A stretch of DNA of 64,000 bases from an uncultured Johnsonella sp. (GTDB lineage: Bacteria > Bacillota > Clostridia > Lachnospirales > Lachnospiraceae), in contig CAAFUL010000089.1 in assembly GCA_900766185.1 (NCBI GenBank), forward strand, positions 3,191 to 67,190, in the 5' to 3' direction. The notes below the pieces were generated by a model. It had not been told where the DNA came from. It made no database searches and worked only from the letters and a program-made list of their open reading frames with translations. The translations under genes and the position numbers were made by a program. Below, one piece after another: positions 26,089 through 34,706 of this stretch (positions are counted from its first letter, which is position 1; the number at the start of each line of letters is the position of its first letter).

Positions 26089-26610
26089 ATGAAATATGCA
26101 AATATAAAGTACTATGATGTGGCAAACGGTCCGGGTGTCAGAACCAGTCTTTTTGTATCCGGTTGTACGCACAGGTGTGAGGGCTGTTTTAACGAAATAG
26201 CCTGGGATTTTGACTATGGCAGGGAGTTTACCGGGGAAACTATAGCCGAGATAGTAGATTCGCTTAGAGAAGATTATATAGCCGGTATCACTTTACTTGG
26301 TGGTGAACCTATGGAAAAGGTAAATCAGTTAGAGCTTATAAAGCTTTTAAGGGAGTTAAAAAAAATCTATCCCGGTAAAACTGTGTGGTGTTACACGGGA
26401 TACACCTATGATGAGGATTTTAAACAGGGTGCAAGAGCTTATACAGAAGTTAGTGATGAGTTTTTGAATCTGGTGGATGTGCTTGTTGACGGGAAATTTA
26501 TAATATCTTTAATGGATATAAGGCTTAAGTTTAGAGGCAGCTCCAATCAAAGAATTATAGACATGAATCAAACAAGAAAAAATAATGAAATAACATTGTG
26601 GGAAGGCTAA
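26089..26610 (+). CDS. nrdG: Anaerobic ribonucleotide reductase activating protein
   Basis: A 173-residue radical-SAM enzyme that forms the glycyl radical on NrdD. The cluster motif 'CTHRCEGC' has Cys at 26, 30 and 33 (CX3CX2C), followed by 'GGEP'-type SAM-binding 'LLGGEPMEK' and 'VWCYTGYTYD'. Length is normal. It lies downstream of nrdD on the same strand, very probably one operon. Confidence 0.95.
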   Translation: MKYANIKYYDVANGPGVRTSLFVSGCTHRCEGCFNEIAWDFDYGREFTGETIAEIVDSLREDYIAGITLLGGEPMEKVNQLELIKLLRELKKIYPGKTVWCYTGYTYDEDFKQGARAYTEVSDEFLNLVDVLVDGKFIISLMDIRLKFRGSSNQRIIDMNQTRKNNEITLWEG

Positions 26611-26637
26611 GTTTATTACTTGGAAAATATCCGGTGT

Positions 26638-26692
26638 ATGCAATTAAGAAAGAGGCAAGTTATTTGGAATACTTATTGTAAGAAACGATGCA
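26638..26692. repeat. Repeat R3, partial inverted copy
   Basis: The complement of this stretch matches 14931-14984 at most positions, including GTTTCTTA, CCAAATAACTTGC and TCTTTC. The left arm of the palindrome seen in the other copy is missing here. It lies in the gap between nrdG and the DUF1266 gene. Confidence 0.6.
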
Positions 26693-26814
26693 TTAGTTGC
26701 TACAGGAAGTTTGGACTTTTATAAACTTAAGTATTTATGATATATTACAGTGGAGCGTTGTCAAGAAACATATTTTGATAAAGGCTCCACTTATCTTTTA
26801 GGGGGAAATAATTT

Positions 26815-27453
26815 ATGGATTTTATGGAGTTTATTAATACACCTGCCGGTGCTATAAGTATGCTTATGTTAGGAGTTTTGATCATTTGTATATGGGCTGT
26901 AATTCATTTTTCATATTTATACAAAAAAGAAAAAAGTGCTGTTGTCAAATGGTTTAATGCAACTCATGCAGTACTTACCTTTATTAATGATAAAAATATA
27001 AAAATATACGGTGGAGTTATACCTAACAGGGCTTGGAGGAAGTCAGAAAGAAATACCTTAAGGGAGTACTGGTACATAACCGATGCAAATTCCCTGAATG
27101 AAAATGTAAACTCTCTTATGAAATACGGTCATAGAAGTGAGTACGAAAATAAAGGAAAAGAAGGAGATATAGGAGCTTGGGACTACAGCAGAGCTATGTC
27201 CTTGCTTTCATCAGGCTATGTATGTGCTTACATCAGCAAGCAGGAGGCACTCGATCGCTCACTTGAGATTGCAAAGGTAATACAATCCGCATATACTTCA
27301 TGGGATGATTTTATGAATTCATATTTAAAAGGTTATGAGTATTGGTCAAATCATACTCCAAAGGGAAGATGGCAGATATATGAGAATTTAAGAAAGCAAA
27401 AAAACAGTTTGTATAATATTCCTTGGAACTTGGAGCTTAAGAGGGAGTGGTAG
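26815..27453 (+). CDS. Membrane-anchored DUF1266 protein
   Basis: 212 residues. A single hydrophobic segment at about 14-35 anchors the protein, with most of it probably cytoplasmic. The C-terminal part, 'GAWDYSRAMSLLSSGYVCAYISKQEALDRSLEIAKVIQSAYTSWDDFMNSYLKGYEYW' (seen between about 121 and 180), fits DUF1266, a domain of unknown function. GGGGGAAA precedes the ATG. It stands alone, flanked by gaps of about 200 bp on both sides. Confidence 0.8.
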   Translation: MDFMEFINTPAGAISMLMLGVLIICIWAVIHFSYLYKKEKSAVVKWFNATHAVLTFINDKNIKIYGGVIPNRAWRKSERNTLREYWYITDANSLNENVNSLMKYGHRSEYENKGKEGDIGAWDYSRAMSLLSSGYVCAYISKQEALDRSLEIAKVIQSAYTSWDDFMNSYLKGYEYWSNHTPKGRWQIYENLRKQKNSLYNIPWNLELKREW

Positions 27454-27610
27454 TTTTTTAGTAAAATTCATCAAAGAAGAGAGGTTATATTTACTTAATA
27501 TCATTTTCATCTTTATCAAAAAAACTAAAGATATTTAATTTTTATTTATAAATCAGACGAAGATGAATTTCGGCAGCTTTTATATTTACTATGCTGTCTG
27601 CGGATTAATA

Positions 27611-27619
27611 TGCTATAAT
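27611..27619 (+). promoter_or_regulatory. Extended -10 promoter for trpS
   Basis: TGCTATAAT ends about 38 bases before the trpS start; TG one base before TATAAT is the extended -10 element. The -35 is weak. No T-box leader (no TGGNACCGCG-like antiterminator) was seen. Confidence 0.5.
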
Positions 27620-27657
27620 AATAGCTTAGAATTATAACAAGTTAGAAAGGTTTAAGT

Positions 27658-28746
27658 ATGGATAAGATTATTTTAACAGGGGATAGACCTACCGGAAAGC
27701 TGCATCTTGGGCATTATGTAGGTTCTCTTAAAAGAAGAGTGCTGTTGCAAAACTCAGGAGAATATAAGAAAACTTTGATTATGATAGCGGATGCACAGGC
27801 ACTTACCGACAACTTTGAAAATCCTGAAAAAATCAGGCAAAATATTATAGAGGTGGCACTTGATTATTTGAGTGTGGGTATTGATCCTGCAAAGGCTACT
27901 ATATTTATACAATCAATGATACCTGAGCTTACAGAGCTTAGTTTTTATTATATGAATCTTGTAACAGTATCAAGGCTGCAAAGAAATCCTACTGTAAAGA
28001 CAGAGATACAGATGAGGAATTTTGAATCAAGTATACCGGTAGGATTTTTTACCTATCCTATAAGTCAGGCTGCCGATATCACAGCATTTAAGGCTACCAC
28101 AGTACCTGTAGGAGAAGATCAGCTTCCTATGATAGAGCAAACCAGAGAGATAGTAAGAAAATTCAATCAAATATACGCTGAGGTTTTGGTAGAGCCTGAT
28201 GCTTTGATACCTGAAAACAAAGCCTGTCTTAGACTTCCGGGAACTGATGGTAAGGCTAAGATGAGCAAGTCGCTCGGAAATTGCATCTATTTATCGGATG
28301 CTTCCGATGAAGTAAGTGCAAGGGTCAAGACCATGTATACAGATCCTTTGCATATACAGGTATCGGACCCCGGTCATATAGAGGGCAATACGGTATTTAC
28401 TTATCTTGACGCCTTCTGCCTTGACAGACATTTTGAAGACTACCTGCCTGAATACAAGAACTTGGATGAGCTTAAAGAGCATTATAAGAGGGGCGGACTG
28501 GGTGATGTTAAGATAAAGAAGTTCCTTACCAAGGTACTGCAGGAAGAATTGGAGCCTATAAGAAACAGAAGAAAAGAGTACGAAAAGGATATTGCGTCCG
28601 TATATGAAGTACTTAAAAAGGGCTGTGAAAATGCAAGAGAGATAGCTGCAGCGACCTTAGATGAGGTAAAGCACGCTATGAAAATAGATTATTTTACAGA
28701 TACCGAGCTTATAAACTCACATATAGAAAAGTATAAGGGGGTATAA
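27658..28746 (+). CDS. trpS: Tryptophanyl-tRNA synthetase
   Basis: A 362-residue class I synthetase charging tRNA-Trp. The opening 'LTGDRPTGKLHLGHYVGSL' contains the HIGH-type motif HLGH (16-19), and 'DGKAKMSKSLGN' is the KMSKS loop near residue 200. It is slightly longer than the common ~330 form. GAAAGG lies upstream of the ATG. luxS follows with only 2 bp between the stop and its GTG. Confidence 0.95.
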   Translation: MDKIILTGDRPTGKLHLGHYVGSLKRRVLLQNSGEYKKTLIMIADAQALTDNFENPEKIRQNIIEVALDYLSVGIDPAKATIFIQSMIPELTELSFYYMNLVTVSRLQRNPTVKTEIQMRNFESSIPVGFFTYPISQAADITAFKATTVPVGEDQLPMIEQTREIVRKFNQIYAEVLVEPDALIPENKACLRLPGTDGKAKMSKSLGNCIYLSDASDEVSARVKTMYTDPLHIQVSDPGHIEGNTVFTYLDAFCLDRHFEDYLPEYKNLDELKEHYKRGGLGDVKIKKFLTKVLQEELEPIRNRRKEYEKDIASVYEVLKKGCENAREIAAATLDEVKHAMKIDYFTDTELINSHIEKYKGV

Positions 28747-28748
28747 AT

Positions 28749-29225
28749 GTGGAGAAAATAGCAAGTTTTACAGTGGATCATTTGAATCTGCTTCCGGGAA
28801 TATATGTATCAAGAAAGGATACCTTGGCAAGCGATGTGATCACCACCTTTGACCTAAGAATGACCAGACCTAATTTCGAGCCGGTAATGAATACGGCTGA
28901 GATCCACGCAATAGAGCATTTGGGAGCAACCTATCTTAGAAATCATAAAGAATTTGGGCAAAAGACAATATACTTCGGACCTATGGGTTGTCGTACCGGA
29001 TTTTATCTTTTACTGAAAGGAGATTATGAGTCCAAAGACATAGTAGAGCTTATGATAGAGCTTTATAAGTTTATAAAAGATTATGAGGGTGAAATACCCG
29101 GTCAAAGCCCCAAAGATTGCGGTAATTACCTTGATATGAATTTAGGTATGGCTAAATATCTTGCAGATAAGTATTTAGAGGTTTTGCTTAATATAAGTGA
29201 AAAGAATCTTATATATCCTGCATAA
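28749..29225 (+). CDS. luxS: S-ribosylhomocysteine lyase (autoinducer-2 synthesis)
   Basis: 158 residues, cleaving S-ribosylhomocysteine to homocysteine and DPD, the precursor of autoinducer-2, in the activated methyl cycle. Metal ligands H53 and H57 in 'HAIEH' and C124 in 'KDCGNY', and catalytic C81 in 'MGCRTGF', are all present. The start is a GTG at 28749 with AGGGGG upstream, almost joined to the trpS stop. The nucleosidase partner (mtn/pfs) is not in this neighbourhood; metK is about 10 kb away. Confidence 0.96.
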   Translation: MEKIASFTVDHLNLLPGIYVSRKDTLASDVITTFDLRMTRPNFEPVMNTAEIHAIEHLGATYLRNHKEFGQKTIYFGPMGCRTGFYLLLKGDYESKDIVELMIELYKFIKDYEGEIPGQSPKDCGNYLDMNLGMAKYLADKYLEVLLNISEKNLIYPA

Positions 29226-29243
29226 ACAATAAAGGGGGATTTA

Positions 29244-30608
29244 ATGAATAATAATGAAAATCCTTTAGGATACGCTCCGATATCAGGGCTTATCTTAAAG
29301 TTTGCACTGCCCTCTATTTTAAGTCTTTTGGTAACCTCGGCATATAATATTACAGATCAGATATTTATAGGAAATGTCGTAGGAATGCTTGGAAATGCAG
29401 CTACCAATGTTGCATTTCCGGTAGTTACCTTAACCGGTGCTTTGGCACAGCTTGCCGGTATAGGTACGGCTGCCAATTTTAATCTTGGAATGGGAGCTAA
29501 AAAAGAAGAAGAGGCTAAGTCTTATATAGGCACAGGGTTGCTTTTATCGGGAATACTGGGAGTCTTAATAGTTGCGTTTACATTGATATTTTCCAAACAA
29601 ATACTTATTATCTGCGGTGCAACCGAAGCTGTAATGCCCCTTGCCTCGAGTTATCTTAATATTACGGCTTGGGGCTTGTTTTTTCTGCTTTTTACGACTG
29701 CTGTAAGTAATATTATAAGGTCTGACGGAAGTCCTACTTATTCTATGCTGTGCAATATAATCGGAGCCTTACTTAATGTATTTTTAGATTATCTGTTAAT
29801 GTTTGTTTTTAATATGGGTATAGAAGGTGCCGCAATAGCAACCGTTATAGGTCAGGCTGTATCATTTGTACTCAGTTTCGTATATTTCTTTAGATTTAAG
29901 GCATTTAAGATCACACTTTCCATGTTTAATCTTAAGTTAAAGCAAGTGATCGGAATTTTAAGTCTTGGTGTGGCTAATTTTATTAATTTGGCTATGATCA
30001 TGCTTCTTAACATAGTACTTAACAATGTGCTTAAATACTACGGCAAGGACAGTATTTACGGTGCGGATATACCCTTGGCAGTGTCCGGCGTAGTGTCAAA
30101 AATCAGCAGCATACTTATAGCTATTTCTGTAGGTCTTGCTCAAGGTTGTCAACCTATACTGGGCTTTAACATGGGAGCTAAAAATTATAAAAGGGTAAGA
30201 GAAACTTTTATAAAAGCGGTTATGGTATCCTTTAGTATAAGTATTTTCTTTTTTATAGCCTTTCAATTCTATCCTGATAATATAATCTTGATATTCGGTT
30301 CAGGGGATAATTTATATATAGAATTTGCAAGAAAATATCTTAGAATCTTTTTGTTTTTCATCTTCGGATTTGCTATACAGCCGCTTGCGGTAAATTATTT
30401 TACAGCCACCGGAAATGTTTTTTCCGGCATTGTTTTATCTACAGCAAGGCAGGGGCTTGTACTTATCCCCTTCCTTATTATATTTCCGATGTTTTGGGGA
30501 TTAGACGGTATACTGTATGCAGGACCGGCATCTGATATAATAACTACAAGTCTGGCAGTAATTATGGTAATTGCCAACTTTGCAAAGCTGAGAAAGAAAA
30601 CAGAGTAA
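29244..30608 (+). CDS. MATE family efflux protein
   Basis: 454 residues with about twelve predicted membrane segments in two related halves. The opening 'PISGLILKFALPSILSLLVTSAYNITDQIFIG' is the typical MatE N-terminal helix, and 'GLAQGCQPILGFNMGAKNYKRVRET' is the family signature in the second half. Such proteins export cationic drugs or metabolites using Na+ or H+ gradients. AAGGGGGA precedes the ATG. It is 18 bp after luxS, so trpS-luxS-MATE are likely co-transcribed. Substrate not predictable. Confidence 0.9.
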   Translation: MNNNENPLGYAPISGLILKFALPSILSLLVTSAYNITDQIFIGNVVGMLGNAATNVAFPVVTLTGALAQLAGIGTAANFNLGMGAKKEEEAKSYIGTGLLLSGILGVLIVAFTLIFSKQILIICGATEAVMPLASSYLNITAWGLFFLLFTTAVSNIIRSDGSPTYSMLCNIIGALLNVFLDYLLMFVFNMGIEGAAIATVIGQAVSFVLSFVYFFRFKAFKITLSMFNLKLKQVIGILSLGVANFINLAMIMLLNIVLNNVLKYYGKDSIYGADIPLAVSGVVSKISSILIAISVGLAQGCQPILGFNMGAKNYKRVRETFIKAVMVSFSISIFFFIAFQFYPDNIILIFGSGDNLYIEFARKYLRIFLFFIFGFAIQPLAVNYFTATGNVFSGIVLSTARQGLVLIPFLIIFPMFWGLDGILYAGPASDIITTSLAVIMVIANFAKLRKKTE

Positions 30609-30807
30609 TCCCTTTAATCTGTGTTAATAGTATTTTTACAAAATAGAAAGCTTAAAACTACTTGTAAATTCAAGCGATAAATGTTATTTTTGCATTGTAA
30701 CTCTAAGTTTGTAATAGACTTTTTGATAATTTTATAAAAAGCTCTATATCTGCTATAAAAGTTTAATAAGAACCGGTGTAATGTATCATTGTAAGGAGGC
30801 AGTGTTT

Positions 30808-31452
30808 ATGCGTAGAGTATCAATAAGTTTTCTAATAGCATTTATTCTTTTGTTTTCTTTTGTTTCTTTTGCCGGAGATCTACCCGAGTCTCTTCTTAAC
30901 AGCCCTACAGCACAGGTATATATAGGAGAACTTAAAAAAGTTTATGATGATGAAAGTGTTGTATTTACCCAAAAGGTAAAGATAAAGGGAGATTTTACTA
31001 AGGACAAAGAAATAAGGTACTATAAGTATGTGTTTGACGGCGGATTTGAAATAGGTAAGAGCTATCTTATAGGAGATGATACAGCCGTTTCTATGGGTGA
31101 TGCTTGGATATTGCATATTTCAGGCGAGGATTTAAGAACTTTGGAAATCGGTGAAGATTATGATATGGCAAAAAGGATGCAGCAATATATTAATGACGGA
31201 AGTTTTGAAAAAAGTGAGGAAGAGCTTAATAACAGCGAAGCAGTAAAAGTAAGCGAAACTCAAACAAGCGAAACTCAAATAAGTGAAGCAAAGACGGCAC
31301 AATCGGGTCTAAGCGTAGGAACTAAAGAGGCGGACAGTCAAACTGAGTCAGGAAAAAATAATGTTCTGATTTATGCAATAGTTATAGGTTTTGTAGCAGC
31401 TATAGGATATGCTACACTGAGAATTAGAGCTAAGTATAAAAATAGGGGCTAG
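30808..31452 (+). CDS. Exported membrane-anchored protein of unknown function
   Basis: 214 residues. Signal peptide at 1-24 ('MRRVSISFLIAFILLFSF..FAG'), an extracytoplasmic domain about 25-135 rich in beta strands, a Ser/Glu/Thr/Gln-rich stalk with SETQ-type repeats (about 145-185), and a C-terminal membrane helix (about 188-205) with a basic tail. This is the layout of a surface protein held by its C terminus; there is no LPXTG. AAGGAGG 8 bases before the ATG at 30808 decides the start. I do not recognise the domain. Confidence 0.75.
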   Translation: MRRVSISFLIAFILLFSFVSFAGDLPESLLNSPTAQVYIGELKKVYDDESVVFTQKVKIKGDFTKDKEIRYYKYVFDGGFEIGKSYLIGDDTAVSMGDAWILHISGEDLRTLEIGEDYDMAKRMQQYINDGSFEKSEEELNNSEAVKVSETQTSETQISEAKTAQSGLSVGTKEADSQTESGKNNVLIYAIVIGFVAAIGYATLRIRAKYKNRG

Positions 31453-31512
31453 GATGTGTATCAGAACTTAAATTTACACAATGCCCTATTAAATTAGGAT
31501 AAGGAGAAGAAT

Positions 31513-32052
31513 ATGAAAAAAGCAGCTATAATATTGGCAAACGGTTTTGAAGAGATAGAAGCTTTGACAGTTGTGGATGTACTCAGGCGTGCAAAGATTT
31601 CCTGTACCTTATTAGGCTTTGATAAGCAGGTTACAGGCTCACACGGAGTTGTGGTACTTGCAGATGAGGTTTTAGATGCAGATGCATCCAATTACGATAT
31701 GCTTATACTTCCGGGAGGCATGCCCGGCTCAACTAATCTTAAGAGCAATGAAACAGTAATAAGTATGCTTAAAAAAATGCAGTCGGAGGATAAGTATATA
31801 GCGGCAATTTGTGCAGCTCCTATCGTACTTGATCAAGCAGGTGTACTTAAAGGTAAAGACTATACCTGTTATGACGGTTTTGAAAACGAAATAAAAGATG
31901 GAAATTATGTAAAAAATGCGGTAGTTACGGACGGAAAATTAACCACAGCCTGCGGTCCGGCTTTGGCACTTGACTTTGCTTATGAACTTGTAAGGCAACT
32001 TGGTAAAGATCCTAAGCCGCTTATAGAGGGAATGCTTTACGGTAGAAAATAA
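31513..32052 (+). CDS. DJ-1/PfpI family protein
   Basis: A 179-residue cytosolic protein of the DJ-1 subgroup. The nucleophile elbow 'AAICAAP' carries C100, and the acidic partner is in 'GFEEIEAL' (E14/E15); 'PGGMPGS' at about 67-73 is typical. Members act as chaperones, glyoxalase/deglycase-like enzymes or oxidative-stress sensors, and the exact activity is not predictable. AAGGAGAAG precedes the ATG. It is convergent with the P-II gene, an 18-bp perfect inverted repeat lying between them. Confidence 0.88.
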   Translation: MKKAAIILANGFEEIEALTVVDVLRRAKISCTLLGFDKQVTGSHGVVVLADEVLDADASNYDMLILPGGMPGSTNLKSNETVISMLKKMQSEDKYIAAICAAPIVLDQAGVLKGKDYTCYDGFENEIKDGNYVKNAVVTDGKLTTACGPALALDFAYELVRQLGKDPKPLIEGMLYGRK

Positions 32053-32143
32053 AGGCTGCTTTGCTTATTCTTGGAAGTAAGTATCAAAATAGATAAGTAT
32101 TTTTGGATTTTTTATTTTATAATTTTTTTAATTGCCATTGACT

Positions 32144-32209
32144 CATTTATCTTAGTCAAATGCTATAAAATCTGTAAGACAAATTTATTAGATTTGACTA
32201 AGATAAATG
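32144..32209. terminator. 18-bp perfect inverted repeat between convergent genes
   Basis: CATTTATCTTAGTCAAAT (32144-32161) and its exact complement (32192-32209) flank a 30-base AT-rich loop. It is placed to end transcription from both sides, but neither arm is followed by a clean T-run, so it may instead be a small mobile palindrome. Confidence 0.5.
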
Positions 32210-32239
32210 TTTTGATTAGCTTAAGTTGGAAAGCATTTC

Positions 32240-32905
32240 TTATTTATGCACTCCATAGCAGGAGTTTATATCCTGAATATATATGATTCCGTTTCCGGGC
32301 AACTCAATATTAAGCTCCTTAGCTATACTTGAAGCTATAGCCTCTGTAAGATGCTCTTCAGATACTATAAGTACTACCTCTTTTTCCGGCTCTATGTCCA
32401 TTGAAAAGACCTTGCTGGTTTCATGTATGCCGGAGCCTCTGGCGTTCATTATAGTGCCGCCTTTTGAACCGCCTTTTGAGGCAGCTTCTATTACTTCCTC
32501 AGCTCTTCCCTTATCTACTATACAAGTTATTAAATGATACATAACCGACTCCTTTTTTATTTCCGGCTTACAACCGCAATTTTTATATTTACTGCATCCG
32601 TTTGTAGAGCAAACATTGGTGGTGTAAGCTATACCATGATTAGGTTTATCAAAATTATACTCCTTATCAAGGTTCTTAATTATATCTTCTGCAGTATCTT
32701 TATCGGACATAATATATACGATTTCTTTTCTTATATCCGAAAGTCCTAAAAATTCCCAAATTCCTCTGTTGGAAGTTCCTTTTGCAAGTGCTATGGTACC
32801 GCCCAAAGCACCATGTTTTTTAGCTTTATGCAAAACTTTGCTGCCTAAACCGAAAGTTACTATAACCGATATCAGTTCCAGCTCAATATTATGATTTATT
32901 TCCAT
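32240..32905 (-). CDS. Tandem P-II-like regulator with Cys-rich linker
   Basis: 221 residues made of two P-II-like (ferredoxin-fold) domains, about 8-98 and 121-215. Both have the 'GGTI...' T-loop-like region ('GALGGTIALAKG' and 'GSKGGTIMNARG') and end in 'NHGIAYT'/'GNGIIYI'. Between them is a cysteine cluster, C99, C104, C110 and C112, with C128 shortly after, which could bind metal or respond to redox (inference). The start overlaps the end of the upstream DUF1538 gene by 17 bp, with GGAAAGG inside that gene, so the two are translationally coupled. Presumably it regulates that membrane protein. Confidence 0.8.
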   Translation of the reverse strand: MEINHNIELELISVIVTFGLGSKVLHKAKKHGALGGTIALAKGTSNRGIWEFLGLSDIRKEIVYIMSDKDTAEDIIKNLDKEYNFDKPNHGIAYTTNVCSTNGCSKYKNCGCKPEIKKESVMYHLITCIVDKGRAEEVIEAASKGGSKGGTIMNARGSGIHETSKVFSMDIEPEKEVVLIVSEEHLTEAIASSIAKELNIELPGNGIIYIQDINSCYGVHK

Positions 32906-34382
32906 TATTAAGCTTTCCTTTCCTTGATTTGATTTTAAATATAAGACCCAGTATTTGCAAGGCTATAAGTGGGGTCATAGCCACCATAGCGATAACTCCG
33001 AATCCGTCCACAAGTACATCTGCTCCTTCTATAGCTTCGGCAACACCCTGAGTATAGGCAAGGATAAAGGTTGCAGTCATAGGCCCGGAAGCCACTCCGC
33101 CCGAGTCAAAGGCTATACCTACGAAAAGCTTGGGGACGATATAAGTAAGGATCAATGCTATTGCATAGCCCGGAAGGAGGTACTGCCAAAGTTGTAATTT
33201 GGGTATAAGTATGCGTACAACTGATAAAGCTATTGCAATACCTACACCTATCGACATTGTAAAAAGCACGCTTCTTCTTTTTACATATCCGCTTGTAACC
33301 TCCTCTATTTGATGAGTAAGTGCATATACCGCAGGCTCCGCAAGTATGGTGAAAAGTCCGAGTATAAAACCTATGGCTATAACAAAAAATTTATTATCCA
33401 TAGAAGCGATTTTATAGCCTATGATACTGCCGGCATTCATAAATCCTGCATTAACTCCAAGTAAAAACAAACTAAGTCCTATAAAGGTAAATAAAATACC
33501 GAATAATATTTTTCTAAGCTCGGTTTTTGAAATCTTAAAAAAGAATTTTTGAGCTATTAAAAATAAAACAACTATAGGAAGCAGAGCATAGAAACTTTCT
33601 AACATTATGTGTAATAATTTGTTTATAAACACATCAAAGATCTTATCAGAAAATGCTTCCGTCTCCAAAGTTCCTTTTATACCGTCAATTCTAAGTAATA
33701 CACCCATAAACATAACTGCAATTATTGCACCCGTAGAAGCTATTGCCAAAAGCCCGAAACTGTCTTTTTCAGAAGCCTTACTATCCTTTTTAAGCCTTGA
33801 TATACCAAGGGAAAGAGAAAGCATAAAAGGTACGGTCAAAGCTCCGGTAGTAGCTCCCGAAGCGTCAAAAGAGATGGCTAAAAACTCTTTTGAAGATATT
33901 AGAGAAAGTGCAAATATAACAAGGTATATTATTGTAAGCAATATATAAAGTCGAAGATTATAAACTATTCTTATAAGACCCAAAGCAAGCATAAATGCTA
34001 TACCTATTGAGACAACAACAACTATACTCAGTTTACTTATAAGTCCCGATGATACAGTTTCAACCTCGGAAGCCAATATATATAAGTCAGGCTCGGCAAC
34101 AGATATTAAAAAGCCTAAAAAGAATCCTGCTGCAATTACAAACCAAAGCATATTGGTTTTTGCAAGAGCCTTTCCCATATGTGCACCTATGGGAGTAATG
34201 CCGATATCAACTCCTATTAAGAAAATCGTAAGACCGGGTAAAAGTAATACCGAGCCTGTAATAAAGCGAATCAGAACAGGAGTCTCCAAAGGAGAAAGTG
34301 TAAAGTGCAATAAAAGTACTAATATTACTATAGGAAGCACTGAAGGTAAAACTTCTTTGAATTTTTCTTTTATTACATTCAA
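32889..34382 (-). CDS. DUF1538 membrane protein (putative transporter)
   Basis: 497 residues with about 12-14 hydrophobic segments. It is an internal duplication: 'AEPDLY' (97-102) and 'SFDASGATTG' (171-180) in the first half recur as 'AEPAVY' (348-353) and 'AFDSGGVASG' (424-433) in the second, about 252 residues apart. Duplicated halves with conserved polar motifs inside the membrane are typical of transporters. The substrate is unknown. A P-II-type regulator follows with a 17-bp overlap, as ammonium transporters pair with GlnK, but this is not an Amt protein. Confidence 0.82.
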   Translation of the reverse strand: MNVIKEKFKEVLPSVLPIVILVLLLHFTLSPLETPVLIRFITGSVLLLPGLTIFLIGVDIGITPIGAHMGKALAKTNMLWFVIAAGFFLGFLISVAEPDLYILASEVETVSSGLISKLSIVVVVSIGIAFMLALGLIRIVYNLRLYILLTIIYLVIFALSLISSKEFLAISFDASGATTGALTVPFMLSLSLGISRLKKDSKASEKDSFGLLAIASTGAIIAVMFMGVLLRIDGIKGTLETEAFSDKIFDVFINKLLHIMLESFYALLPIVVLFLIAQKFFFKISKTELRKILFGILFTFIGLSLFLLGVNAGFMNAGSIIGYKIASMDNKFFVIAIGFILGLFTILAEPAVYALTHQIEEVTSGYVKRRSVLFTMSIGVGIAIALSVVRILIPKLQLWQYLLPGYAIALILTYIVPKLFVGIAFDSGGVASGPMTATFILAYTQGVAEAIEGADVLVDGFGVIAMVAMTPLIALQILGLIFKIKSRKGKLNNGNKS

Positions 34383-34706
34383 TGTAGCACCTGCTTTCTT
34401 AAATAAAACAAAATAAAGTTGAAGAGAATATCATGCAAGTATAGCATAGATATAAATAAAAATTAAGTGGATAAATCATTATAATGTTTATGCTGCCACC
34501 CCCCCTATTTACAGGGATTGTTACATAAAATAAAAATAAATGATTAAATAATAGCAACAAATACTTTACGGTTTTTGTAAAATTGTGTTATAATGGGAAC
34601 AGTTTAGTGATTAGGTAGGTGCTGATTAAATATTTAGGAGATAAGAAAAGATTGTCTGAGCCTTTATCATTATAAGGGTTTAGGTATATTTTGGGTGGAC
34701 AGTATT
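34383..34706. other. Intergenic region between DUF1538 and murA genes
   Basis: 324 bp between divergent genes. It contains a run of seven C (about 34499-34505), AT-rich sequence, and the murA promoter (34565-34594) with a leader of about 110 bases. No gene and no known riboswitch were recognised. Confidence 0.5.
34565..34594 (+). promoter_or_regulatory. Predicted murA promoter
   Basis: TTTACG (34565-34570), an 18-bp spacer and TATAAT (34589-34594), with TG one base before the -10 (extended -10). Confidence 0.6.

Noticed and set aside
27454..27657. T-box leader for trpS
   Set aside because: No TGGNACCGCG-like antiterminator and no terminator pair; only an extended -10 promoter was found.
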